Part shown: piece after piece, positions 8,844-16,956 of the stretch
How positions within the stretch are numbered: the stretch's first letter is position 1
Layout of the letters: each line of letters starts with the position of its first letter
Source: Deltaproteobacteria bacterium
GTDB lineage: Bacteria > Desulfobacterota > Dissulfuribacteria > Dissulfuribacterales > QOAL01
Assembly: GCA_026992735.1 (NCBI GenBank)
Contig: JALWYO010000125.1
Span: 1-34,468 of the forward strand
Length of the DNA stretch: 34,468 bases
Direction: 5' to 3'
Made by a program: the position numbers and the translations under genes
The notes under the pieces: model-generated
The model's database searches: none
The model's input: the letters and a program-made list of their open reading frames with translations, nothing else
Told to the model about the DNA's origin: nothing

Positions 8844-10334
8844 ATGGCTGAACAACAGGAAAAGAGTTCTGCTCCGGTTGAGGAACAACAGGTTGCTGAA
8901 CAGGCTTCTTTGCTTGATGAGATAGTGCAGGCAACCAAGCTGAAACCCACAGATGAGGCCTATTCCATAACCAAGAAGGGGGTCGAAGCCCTGATTTCTC
9001 AGCTGTTGGAACCGGGCAGGGAGGTCTCCAAGATCTCGCAGGCAGTCGTGGACGACATGATAGCCGAGATAGACAGGAAACTGAGTATGCAGGTAGATGA
9101 GATCATGCATCACCCGCAGTTTCAGGAGCTGGAATCTGCCTGGAGGTCTCTGAAATTCCTGGTTGACCGTACGAATTTCCGGGAAAACATAAAGGTGGAG
9201 ATACTCAATGTAAACAAGGAAGATCTTCTGGATGATTTCGAGGATGCCCCGGAGATCCCGAAGTCAGGACTTTACAAGCTGGTCTATACCAATGAGTATG
9301 GCCAGTTCGGCGGGCAGCCCTATGCAGCCATGGTGGGAAATTACCAGTTCGGGCCAGGGCCCCAGGACATAAAGCTCCTGCAGTACGTGGCCAGCGTGGC
9401 CTCCATGGCACATGCGCCGTTTGTTGCCTCTGCCGGGCCTGAGATGTTTGGCATAGATGATTTCACCGAGCTGCCCAGGCTCAAGGATCTCAAGTCCATA
9501 TTCGAGGGCCCCCAATATATCAAGTGGCAGTCTTTCAGGGAATCGGAAGATTCCCGTTACGTGGGGCTTACGGTCCCGCGTTTCCTGTTGAGGCTTCCAT
9601 ATGGTCCTGATACGCAGCCGGTCAAGGCCTTCAACTACCATGAAGAGGTGACGGATAATCATCAGCACTATCTCTGGGGAAACACGGCCTTTGCCTTTGC
9701 CACCAGGCTTACGGACAGCTTTGCAAAGTACCGCTGGTGTGCGAATATCATTGGTCCCAAGGGAGGAGGCGCTGTGGAAGATCTTCTCCTGCACCAGTAC
9801 GAGGCAATGGGAGAGATACAGACCAAGATACCCACGGAGGTCCTTATCTCTGAGCGCCGTGAATACGAGTTGGCAGAGGAAGGTTTCATTGCGCTGACCA
9901 TGAGGAAGGGCTCGGACAATGCCTGTTTCTTCTCTGCCAATTCCGTGCAGAAGCCCAAGTACTTCGGCATCAGCAAGGAAGGCAAGGAGGCAGAACTCAA
10001 CTACAAACTCGGTACCCAGCTTCCATATATATTCATCATCAGCCGCCTTGCCCACTATATCAAGGTGATACAGCGAGAGAACATAGGGACATGGAAGGAG
10101 AGGGTTGACCTGGAACGTGAGCTGAACAACTGGATAAGGCAATATGTTGCTGACATGGACAATCCTGCACCCGGTGTCAGGAGCAGAAGGCCCCTTCGCC
10201 AGGCAGAGATAAAAGTGGAAGATGTTGAAGGTGAACCCGGCTGGTACAGGGTCTCCATGAAGGTCAGGCCTCATTTCAAGTACATGGGTGCTTTTTTTAC
10301 ACTTTCTCTGGTTGGAAAACTGGATAAGGAATAG
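8844..10334 (+). CDS. tssC: T6SS contractile sheath large subunit TssC (VipB)
   Basis: The 496-residue product is a TssC/VipB/EvpB sheath subunit. Characteristic stretches are Trp-Arg-Ser-Leu-Lys-Phe-Leu-Val-Asp-Arg-Thr near residue 100, Met-Val-Gly-Asn-Tyr-Gln-Phe-Gly near 165, and the Tyr-Arg-Trp-Cys-Ala-Asn-Ile-Ile-Gly-Pro-Lys-Gly-Gly-Gly block near 295. The N-terminus contains a short helix, Ala-Ser-Leu-Leu-Asp-Glu-Ile-Val, of the kind that VipB offers to the ClpV N-domain after contraction. ATG at 8844 is preferred because a GAGGGAGA ribosome site lies eight bases upstream. In-frame starts up to 8748 would add about 32 residues of non-family sequence. Confidence 0.97.
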   Translation: MAEQQEKSSAPVEEQQVAEQASLLDEIVQATKLKPTDEAYSITKKGVEALISQLLEPGREVSKISQAVVDDMIAEIDRKLSMQVDEIMHHPQFQELESAWRSLKFLVDRTNFRENIKVEILNVNKEDLLDDFEDAPEIPKSGLYKLVYTNEYGQFGGQPYAAMVGNYQFGPGPQDIKLLQYVASVASMAHAPFVASAGPEMFGIDDFTELPRLKDLKSIFEGPQYIKWQSFRESEDSRYVGLTVPRFLLRLPYGPDTQPVKAFNYHEEVTDNHQHYLWGNTAFAFATRLTDSFAKYRWCANIIGPKGGGAVEDLLLHQYEAMGEIQTKIPTEVLISERREYELAEEGFIALTMRKGSDNACFFSANSVQKPKYFGISKEGKEAELNYKLGTQLPYIFIISRLAHYIKVIQRENIGTWKERVDLERELNNWIRQYVADMDNPAPGVRSRRPLRQAEIKVEDVEGEPGWYRVSMKVRPHFKYMGAFFTLSLVGKLDKE

Positions 10335-10349
10335 ATGCGTTTACATGCA

Positions 10350-10374
10350 GCCGGATTGTCTGCAGCGATTCGGC
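10350..10374 (+). other. Small hairpin between tssC and hcp
   Basis: A seven-pair stem (GCCGGAT at 10350-10356 with ATTCGGC at 10368-10374, one G-T pair) encloses an 11-base loop in the 101-bp gap before hcp. No T run follows, so it is not a classical terminator. A processing or stability element that lets hcp accumulate above its neighbours is possible, but this is inference and the stem could be chance. Confidence 0.3.
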
Positions 10375-10435
10375 ATAATCTTGTCTGCCTGTTGGGCGAC
10401 AAATATTTTTTCAGAAAAGGAAGGAGGAACAAGCC

Positions 10436-10924
10436 ATGCCTATGCCAGCCCATCTTGAATTGGAAGGTGCGAATCAGGGAAAGATAGAAGGGTCCTGTGA
10501 ACTACAGGGGAGAGAAGGTACCATCATGGTCTGGGCATTTAACCATGATGTCCATATCCCCAGGCACCCGCAGACCGGCCTTCCCACCGGGAAACGGATA
10601 CACGGGTCCATGACCATTACCAAGGAGTTTGACAAGAGCTCCCCGAAGCTTTACCAGGCCCTGTGTCACGGTGAGACATTTACCAATGTTACCATCAAGT
10701 GGTACAGGATAGATCCAACAGGTGTAGAGGAACATTATTTTACCACCAAGCTGGAAGATGCCATAGTAGTAGGTATAAAGGCTTGGATGCCCTCTGCCCT
10801 GGATGAAAAAAATGATCCCTATAAGCACATGGAAGATGTGTCTTTCAGCTATAAGAAGATTATCTGGACTTGGGAACCTGACGGGATCGAGACAGAGGAT
10901 GACTGGACTGCTCCTGCATCGTAA
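10436..10924 (+). CDS. hcp: T6SS tube protein Hcp (TssD)
   Basis: This 162-residue protein is Hcp, which stacks as hexameric rings into the inner tube and can carry small effectors in its lumen. Typical features are the N-terminal Gln-Gly-Lys-Ile-Glu-Gly-Ser-Cys strand, the Phe-x-His-Asp-Val/Pro-Thr-Gly-Lys-Arg-Ile-His-Gly loop-strand near residues 35-58, the Lys-Leu-Tyr-Gln-Ala-Leu-Cys helix, and a C-terminal Val-Ser-Phe-Ser-Tyr-Lys-Lys-Ile strand. An AAGGAGG ribosome site before the ATG is among the strongest in the window, fitting a protein needed in many copies. There is no toxin extension. tssE follows after 16 bp. Confidence 0.97.
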   Translation: MPMPAHLELEGANQGKIEGSCELQGREGTIMVWAFNHDVHIPRHPQTGLPTGKRIHGSMTITKEFDKSSPKLYQALCHGETFTNVTIKWYRIDPTGVEEHYFTTKLEDAIVVGIKAWMPSALDEKNDPYKHMEDVSFSYKKIIWTWEPDGIETEDDWTAPAS

Positions 10925-10940
10925 TGATCCTGGTGTCTGA

Positions 10941-11354
10941 ATGAGCATACAGCGGCTCCTTGTACGGCTCAGGGCCATGGAGGATGATCCCGAAAGGCGT
11001 TCTTCAGACAGGGATCAGGACATAATAAGCGGCATTACTGAACATCTTCAGAAATTGTTAAACACCAGGCAGGGGTCTGCGCTTATTGCGCCTGACTACG
11101 GCATCCCTGACTTTACGGAACTTCTGCATTCGTATCCAGAATCTGTAAGGGACATGGAGCGTGCGCTAAAGTCTGCCATCAGCAAGTACGAGCCCAGGCT
11201 GAAAGGGGTAAGGGTACGGTTCATACCTGATGAAGATGATCCCCTGAATCTCAGGTTTGAGATCATGGCAAGGCTTGCAAACCTCCGGGATGCCCCCTCT
11301 GTCTTTTTTGAATCCATTGTTGATGCAGATGGCAAGGTCAGCATAAGGAGATAG
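10941..11354 (+). CDS. tssE: T6SS baseplate protein TssE (gp25-like)
   Basis: At 137 residues this matches TssE, a homologue of phage T4 gp25 that starts sheath polymerisation from the baseplate. The gp25 signature appears as Ile-Thr-Glu-His-Leu-Gln-Lys-Leu-Leu-Asn-Thr-Arg-Gln-Gly-Ser followed by Asp-Tyr-Gly-Ile-Pro-Asp-Phe (residues ~32-55). The Glu/Arg-rich helix and the C-terminal beta strands are present. It sits between hcp and tssF. The following 172-bp gap carries a structured repeat that separates it from tssF. Confidence 0.94.
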   Translation: MSIQRLLVRLRAMEDDPERRSSDRDQDIISGITEHLQKLLNTRQGSALIAPDYGIPDFTELLHSYPESVRDMERALKSAISKYEPRLKGVRVRFIPDEDDPLNLRFEIMARLANLRDAPSVFFESIVDADGKVSIRR

Positions 11355-11402
11355 TAACTGATCACAGGGTTATGTCGAGTTTTGTTGCACATTTTCCCCA
11401 TT

Positions 11403-11515
11403 CTATAAGCGTTCACAGGATGCCGCAGATGCAAGGCGGCGGGTGCGCAGTCGTACTCCCTGTACTTCAAGCGCCCGCCAACACAGCAGATGTGGTGTCC
11501 TGTGAACGCTTACAG
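11403..11515. repeat. Structured palindromic repeat, copy 1 (tssE-tssF gap)
   Basis: An 18-base arm at 11403-11420 is complementary to 11498-11515 at 17 of 18 positions; the inner part TAAGCGTTCACAGGA / TCCTGTGAACGCTTA is perfect. Between the arms is a 77-base core (11421-11497) that is itself imperfectly palindromic. It begins TGCCGCAGATGCAAGGCGG, has a central GTAC/GTAC stem (11453-11456 with 11462-11465) and ends with CAACACAGCAGAT and GTGGTG. The core closely matches a second copy at 34363-34438, but the outer arms do not. I see no coding potential in it. It is likely a dispersed intergenic element; its family name is not known to me. Confidence 0.9.
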
Positions 11516-11518
11516 GAG
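11514..11518 (+). promoter_or_regulatory. tssF ribosome-binding site abutting the repeat arm
   Basis: AGGAG at 11514-11518 lies eight bases before the TTG start of tssF. It begins within the last two bases of the long inverted repeat (arm ends at 11515). If the transcript folds along the repeat, the site would sit at the foot of a long stem, which could reduce or modulate tssF translation. Confidence 0.6.
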
Positions 11519-11526
11519 ATAGTGTC

Positions 11527-13260
11527 TTGTTGAGCAGATACTACCAGGAAGAGCTTGCAAATCTCAGGGACCTTGCAAGGGAATTTTCCGAGTTACATCC
11601 GGCCTTGGCCCCGTACCTGAGCGGTCCTTCCGCCGATCCTGACGTGGAAAGGCTGCTGGAGGGCGTGGCTTTCCTGACGGGTATGCTCAGGCAGAAGCTG
11701 GACGACGAGTTTCCAGAGATTATCAACGAGCTCATGGACCTTATCTGGCCTCATTACCTGAGGCCGATTCCTTCTACGTCCATAGTGGCCTTTTCTCTCA
11801 AGCCTGGCCTGAAACAGGTCCTGAGGGTGCCCAGGGGGACAGGCCTGGCATCCCTTCCTGTAGATGGCACCAGCTGCATCTTCAGGACTTGCCGGGATGT
11901 GGCAGTGCAGCCCTGCCGGGTGGTTGATGCAGCCTATAGAGAACATCCGGGCAGGCCCATAGAACTTTGCATTACCCTGGAGCTTGAAGGTATTGCACTG
12001 TCTGATTGGGATGTCACCTGTCTGGATTTTTATCTCGGGGGTGACTATGCTTCTGCGAGTGACCTGTACTGCCTCATGTGCTCAGATGTCACGCAGGTGA
12101 AACTTCATCCACTTGACAGCGGCAGTGATACAGTGCTGCCAGCCTCTGCTGTCCTTCCTGGAGGCTTTGGCGATGAAGAGGCATTATTGCCCTATCCATC
12201 CAATACATTCCCAGGCTACAGGATTATCCAGGAGTATTTTATAAATCCGAGGAAATTTCTCTTTGTATCTCTGCAGGGCCTTGATGCCTGGACAGGCAGG
12301 GGAGACGGCTCCAGGCTGGAGATCATTTTCCAGTTAAGCTCTGGAAGAGACACCCTGCCTGCCGTGACCAGTGACAGCATTGTCCTTTCGGCAGTGCCGG
12401 TGATCAACATATTCTCAAGCCAGGCCGAGCCTGTGCGCATGGATCACCGGCGTTTCAAGTATCCTGTGCGCGCTTCCGCTGCCAATCCGGATCATTACCA
12501 GGTCTATTCAGTGGAAAAGGTCACGGGTTTCGTGCAGGGTACAGCAGTGGAAAGGGAATACATGCCGTTTGATCTTTTAGGCTCAGACAGCAAAGACACA
12601 TATTTTTATAATGTAATAAAACAGCCATCTGTCTCTGGAGTTGGCCTGGACTGGTACGTTTCTGTCGTTCATCAGGACATTGAACAAATATCAGGTATGG
12701 AGACACTTTCCATTGACCTGCTGTGTACCAATGGTTTCCTGCCCGAGCAGCTCCAGCTTGGAGATATATGCAGGCCCACAAGCACCACTCCGGAGCTGGT
12801 GGAATTCAGAAATATAACGCCTGCATCTCCCAGCTCCGTGCCGTCGCTTGGCAGGGACCTGCTCTGGAGGCTCATATCGCACCTGAATCTGAATTATATG
12901 TCTTTGGTCAGTGCGGATAATCTCAAGGCCCTGTTGAAGCTCTACATATTTACCGAGACGAGAAACAAGAAACAGGCTGCAGTCAACCTGAGGAGAGTTC
13001 AAGGTGTTGAGAAGCTGGATTGCCATGTCACCGACCGCCTTATCTCCGGGTTGGTGTTCAGGGGTCAGGATATAACCCTGCAGGCCAGGCGGGACCATTT
13101 TGCTTCCCGCGGGGACATGTACCTTTTCGGTTCTATATTGGAGCGTTTTCTGGGGTGTTATGCAGCCATAAATTCATTTATCCGTTTTACGTTACAGGAA
13201 AGCTTTACAGGAGAACAATTCAAATGGGCTCCAAGGACAGGCGACCGGCCTCTGCTCTGA
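11527..13260 (+). CDS. tssF: T6SS baseplate subunit TssF
   Basis: This 577-residue protein matches TssF (ImpG/VasA, about 580-620 aa), which forms the baseplate wedge with TssG, TssE and TssK. The N-terminal signature is clear: Tyr-Tyr-Gln-Glu-Glu-Leu-Ala-Asn-Leu-Arg with Phe-Ser-Glu-Leu-His-Pro-Ala-Leu-Ala, then Asp-Pro-Asp-Val-Glu-Arg-Leu-Leu-Glu-Gly and Leu-Trp-Pro-His-Tyr-Leu-Arg-Pro-like text (Ile-Trp-Pro-His-Tyr). Translation probably starts at TTG 11527, or TTG 11530, after an AGGAG; the family motif begins at once. The 3' end overlaps tssG by 37 bp. Confidence 0.95.
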   Translation: MLSRYYQEELANLRDLAREFSELHPALAPYLSGPSADPDVERLLEGVAFLTGMLRQKLDDEFPEIINELMDLIWPHYLRPIPSTSIVAFSLKPGLKQVLRVPRGTGLASLPVDGTSCIFRTCRDVAVQPCRVVDAAYREHPGRPIELCITLELEGIALSDWDVTCLDFYLGGDYASASDLYCLMCSDVTQVKLHPLDSGSDTVLPASAVLPGGFGDEEALLPYPSNTFPGYRIIQEYFINPRKFLFVSLQGLDAWTGRGDGSRLEIIFQLSSGRDTLPAVTSDSIVLSAVPVINIFSSQAEPVRMDHRRFKYPVRASAANPDHYQVYSVEKVTGFVQGTAVEREYMPFDLLGSDSKDTYFYNVIKQPSVSGVGLDWYVSVVHQDIEQISGMETLSIDLLCTNGFLPEQLQLGDICRPTSTTPELVEFRNITPASPSSVPSLGRDLLWRLISHLNLNYMSLVSADNLKALLKLYIFTETRNKKQAAVNLRRVQGVEKLDCHVTDRLISGLVFRGQDITLQARRDHFASRGDMYLFGSILERFLGCYAAINSFIRFTLQESFTGEQFKWAPRTGDRPLL

Positions 13261-14210
13261 GAGAAGACCTGCTGAAATCCGGCAGCCGGTATTCATATTT
13301 CCAGGCCATGCGTCTGCTGTACCGGCTTGTTGCCTCCAGCAGTCATGACAGGATAAGGACAAGGCCGGAGCTTTCCTTTTCCTTTCCCAGTTCAGACATA
13401 TCAGACATCAAGTATATCCAGGGCAATGGTGAAGGGAAGTATGATATAACCGCGACTTTTTTAGGGCTTTACGGGGTTAGTTCACCGCTTCCCAACTTCT
13501 ACACAGAGGACCTGTTTCTTGAGGCCTCTGAAGACAGGAGTACTTGCAGGGATTTCCTGGATATATTCAACGAGCGGCTCTATGAGCTGTTGTTCAGGTG
13601 CTGGAGAAAATATCACCTCTTTCTGGAGATAACAGAAGACCGGAACAGGTCCTACCTTCAGAGGCTTTTTTGCCTGCTTGGAATCGGAGAGCCGGAATTC
13701 CAGGGCGGTGAACAAGACCCGGGGACTCTTTTGAGATACATCGGGCTGCTGACCCAGCATCCGCGTTCAGCTCAGGGGCTTATAACCATGCTTCGGGATG
13801 CCACAGACGAGGATTCGCTAACAATAGAACCCTGTGTTTTCAGAAAGGTCCAGATACCCACGGATCAACGTACCTGCCTTGGGCAGGCCTGTTCAAGCCT
13901 TGGGATGGATACAGTCATAGGTTCAGAGATACCTGACAGGCAGGGAAAATTCAGGATACAAACCGGACCGCTATCTGCTGAAAAATTCCAGGAGTTTGTT
14001 CCAGGAGGCAGGTGCTACAGGCAGTTATGCAGCCTGACCAGGTTTTATATGCTGGTACCCATGGAATACGAGATGAGCGTGAAATTGAAGGCGGGCGATG
14101 TTCAGAACACCTGCCTTGGTGCTGGAAGCTGGTCGAAGCTTGGAACAGATACGTGGCTGTTTACCGGAGACATGACCCAGGATGGAACAGTCACCTTTTA
14201 CCCACAATAG
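13224..14210 (+). CDS. tssG: T6SS baseplate subunit TssG
   Basis: The 328-residue product fits TssG (ImpH/VasB, about 330 aa), partner of TssF in the baseplate wedge. Family features are Tyr-Ser-Tyr-Phe-Gln-Ala-Met-Arg-Leu-Leu near the N-terminus, Arg-x-Arg-Pro-Glu-Leu-Ser-Phe-Ser-Phe-Pro, and Leu-Tyr-Gly-Val-Ser-Ser-Pro-Leu-Pro-x-Phe-Tyr-Thr-Glu near residue 90. ATG at 13224 is chosen because AGGAG lies about 11 bases upstream, within the end of tssF, and the family pattern starts shortly after. An in-frame upstream ATG at 13020 would add 68 residues of tssF shadow sequence. clpV starts 8 bp downstream. Confidence 0.94.
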   Translation: MGSKDRRPASALREDLLKSGSRYSYFQAMRLLYRLVASSSHDRIRTRPELSFSFPSSDISDIKYIQGNGEGKYDITATFLGLYGVSSPLPNFYTEDLFLEASEDRSTCRDFLDIFNERLYELLFRCWRKYHLFLEITEDRNRSYLQRLFCLLGIGEPEFQGGEQDPGTLLRYIGLLTQHPRSAQGLITMLRDATDEDSLTIEPCVFRKVQIPTDQRTCLGQACSSLGMDTVIGSEIPDRQGKFRIQTGPLSAEKFQEFVPGGRCYRQLCSLTRFYMLVPMEYEMSVKLKAGDVQNTCLGAGSWSKLGTDTWLFTGDMTQDGTVTFYPQ

Positions 14211-14218
14211 GGGGAGTT

Positions 14219-16924
14219 ATGGTAACCGTTGATATCAAGGCGCTTTTGAACAGGCTGAATCCTTTGTGTCTCAAGGCCCTGGAAGGGGCTGCCGGCCTGT
14301 GCGTTTCCAGGAGTCACTACGAGGTTGGCGTGGAACACTTCATTGCAAAACTGCTGGAGGAGCCACAGGATGATTTTGTAATGATCCTCAGGCATTTTGA
14401 CCAGGACCCTGGCAGGGTCAGGAAGGATCTGGAGTTTGCCCTCGAGGACTACCAGACAGGAAATCCCGGGAAGCCGGTATTTTCACCTCGTCTCCTGGAC
14501 TGGTTCCAGGAGGCCTGGCTTCTGTCATCCATAGACTTTGGAGAGAGAAAGATTCGTTCAGGCGCCCTGTTCATGGCAATACTTGCCAGGCCCGGCCAGT
14601 TTGCGGTGGGAAGCTATGCTGACATGCTGGGAAAGGTGAGCCTGGAGACTGTAAGGGACCAGTTCTGGACCATTGTCAAGGGCTCTGTTGAAGAGACAGC
14701 TCCTGAAGAGGCGGCAACTGAGGAAGGGGAGGGGGTATCTTCAGAGCAGACGGCCCTTGGACGGTTTTGCGAGGATTTTACAGCCAAGGCCAGGGAAGGC
14801 GGTATCGATCCGGTGTTCGGCCGTAACAGCGAGATCCGCCAGATGGTGGATATCCTGGCAAGGCGCAGAAAGAACAATCCCATGGTAGTAGGCGAGGCCG
14901 GTGTAGGGAAGACCGCAGTGGTTGAGGGGCTGGCCCTGCGGATAGTCGAGGGAGACGTGCCCGAGCTCCTCAGGGACGTGACTATCTTAGGCCTGGACAT
15001 GGGCCTTCTCCAGGCAGGGGCAGGCATGAAGGGCGAGTTCGAAAACCGTCTCAAGTCCGTGATAAACGAGATAAAGGCATCACCTGTGCCCATTATCCTG
15101 TTTATCGACGAGGCCCACACCCTCATAGGAGCAGGGGGGCAGGCAGGTGGAAGCGATGCGGCAAACCTCTTGAAACCCGCCCTTGCAAGGGGGGAACTCC
15201 GTACCATTGCGGCCACAACCTGGTCTGAATACAAGAAGTACTTTGAAAAGGACGCGGCCCTGGCCAGGCGTTTCCAGCTTGTCAAGCTGGACGAGCCTTC
15301 TGTTGAAACCACCACGCTGATCCTCAGGGGACTCAAGCCAAGATACGAACAGGCTCATGGGGTGATGGTAAGGGATGATTCCCTTGAGGCCGCCTCGGAA
15401 CTGTCCAGCAGGTACATATCCGGCAGACAGCTTCCTGACAAGGCAGTGGATCTCCTGGACACGAGCTGTGCCAGGATAAAGATAAACCTGACATCCAAGC
15501 CTGATCTCCTGGAAGACAGGGAACGCCAGATCCAGGCAATGGAGAGAGAAAAGAAGGCCCTTGAACGGGACCTGGCACATGGCATAAAGATAGAGGAAAC
15601 GCGCCTGCAGGAGCTTGAGCAGGAACTGGATTCCCTCAGGCAGGAAGTTCAGGAGCTTTCGAACCGCTGGCTCAGGGAACAGGAGCTGGCTGGCAGGATC
15701 ATAGAGCTGCGCAGGGCCATTTACGGGCCTGAGCAATCCAGTGAAGAGACCGAAGGCGCACAGGCCCCTGAATTCCCTGAAGGTCCGGAAAAAAATGCCG
15801 GCCCGGAGCAGGAAGATATCAAGGAGGACATGCCGAACAGGGAGGAGCTGGAACTGGAGTTGCGCCAGGCCATGCAGGAGCTTGATGCCCTGCAGCAGGA
15901 GGAGGCACTGGTACGCACTGACGTGGACCCGGACATGGTGGCCAAGGTGGTCTCTGACTGGACCGGCATTCCCCTGGGCAAGGTGCTGAAGGACGAGGCC
16001 CAAATCATTCTGCACCTGGAAGAAAATCTCCGGAACAGGGTAAAAGGCCAGGATCAGGCCCTTGAAGTAATCAGTGAAACCATAAAGGCCGCAAAGGCCG
16101 GCCTCACGGATCCGAATCAGCCACTGGGCGTATTTCTACTGGCAGGTCCAAGCGGCACCGGAAAGACTGAAACAGGCCTTGCCATAGCCGATCTCCTCTT
16201 TGGCGGCGAACGCTTCATGGTCACAATAAATATGAGCGAATTCCAGGAGCGCCACACTGTCAGCCGCCTCATAGGATCACCCCCCGGCTACGTGGGTTAC
16301 GGCGAAGGCGGGGTGCTTACAGAGGCAGTGCGCCAGAGGCCCTATTCAGTAGTCCTCCTTGACGAGGTGGAAAAGGCCGACCTGGAGGTCATGAACCTGT
16401 TTTACCAGGTCTTTGACAAGGGGATGCTCTCTGACGGCGAGGGCAGGATAATAGATTTCAGGAACACGGTTATCATCCTGACCTCCAACCTGGCGTCGGA
16501 TGTGATCACCGAGCTGTGCCGTGAAGAAAGACCCCCTGTGGACGTGTTGACATCGGCCATAAGGCCCATACTGAGCAACCACTTCCGGCCGGCGCTCCTG
16601 GCGCGCATGACAGTTGTCCCGTATTACACCCTTGATCCCGATACACTCAGGGAGATAGTTGCCCTCAAGCTCAACAAGCTTGGAAAGAGGCTTGAAGAGA
16701 GTCACAGGATCGGCTTCGAATTCACACCTGATGTCGTGGAGCAGATAACTGCCCGCTGCACCGAGGTGGAGACAGGGGCCAGGAACATAGACCACATCCT
16801 CAAGGGGACCGTGCTCCCGCAGATGTCCAGGGAAATCCTTGCAAGGATGGGCGAGGAGAGCATGCCCTCTGCAGTAAGGCTCGGTCTGAATGAAGACGGT
16901 ACATTCCAGATAAGTTTTGACTGA
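14219..16924 (+). CDS. clpV: T6SS sheath-recycling AAA+ ATPase ClpV (TssH)
   Basis: This 901-residue protein is a ClpV/TssH unfoldase that disassembles contracted TssB-TssC sheath. It has an N-domain (about 1-150), a first AAA+ module with Walker A Gly-Glu-Ala-Gly-Val-Gly-Lys-Thr at 225-232 and Walker B ending Phe-Ile-Asp-Glu-Ala-His, a coiled-coil middle domain, and a second AAA+ module with Walker A Gly-Pro-Ser-Gly-Thr-Gly-Lys-Thr at 643-650 and Leu-Leu-Asp-Glu-Val-Glu-Lys. The start at 14219 follows GGGGGAG. An upstream in-frame start at 14012 would add 69 residues lying wholly in tssG. The middle domain carries an unusual Glu/Pro-rich insertion at about residues 503-540. Confidence 0.97.
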   Translation: MVTVDIKALLNRLNPLCLKALEGAAGLCVSRSHYEVGVEHFIAKLLEEPQDDFVMILRHFDQDPGRVRKDLEFALEDYQTGNPGKPVFSPRLLDWFQEAWLLSSIDFGERKIRSGALFMAILARPGQFAVGSYADMLGKVSLETVRDQFWTIVKGSVEETAPEEAATEEGEGVSSEQTALGRFCEDFTAKAREGGIDPVFGRNSEIRQMVDILARRRKNNPMVVGEAGVGKTAVVEGLALRIVEGDVPELLRDVTILGLDMGLLQAGAGMKGEFENRLKSVINEIKASPVPIILFIDEAHTLIGAGGQAGGSDAANLLKPALARGELRTIAATTWSEYKKYFEKDAALARRFQLVKLDEPSVETTTLILRGLKPRYEQAHGVMVRDDSLEAASELSSRYISGRQLPDKAVDLLDTSCARIKINLTSKPDLLEDRERQIQAMEREKKALERDLAHGIKIEETRLQELEQELDSLRQEVQELSNRWLREQELAGRIIELRRAIYGPEQSSEETEGAQAPEFPEGPEKNAGPEQEDIKEDMPNREELELELRQAMQELDALQQEEALVRTDVDPDMVAKVVSDWTGIPLGKVLKDEAQIILHLEENLRNRVKGQDQALEVISETIKAAKAGLTDPNQPLGVFLLAGPSGTGKTETGLAIADLLFGGERFMVTINMSEFQERHTVSRLIGSPPGYVGYGEGGVLTEAVRQRPYSVVLLDEVEKADLEVMNLFYQVFDKGMLSDGEGRIIDFRNTVIILTSNLASDVITELCREERPPVDVLTSAIRPILSNHFRPALLARMTVVPYYTLDPDTLREIVALKLNKLGKRLEESHRIGFEFTPDVVEQITARCTEVETGARNIDHILKGTVLPQMSREILARMGEESMPSAVRLGLNEDGTFQISFD

Positions 16925-16956
16925 AATGGGCAGGAGTTCAATCAAGGAGTAAGAAC

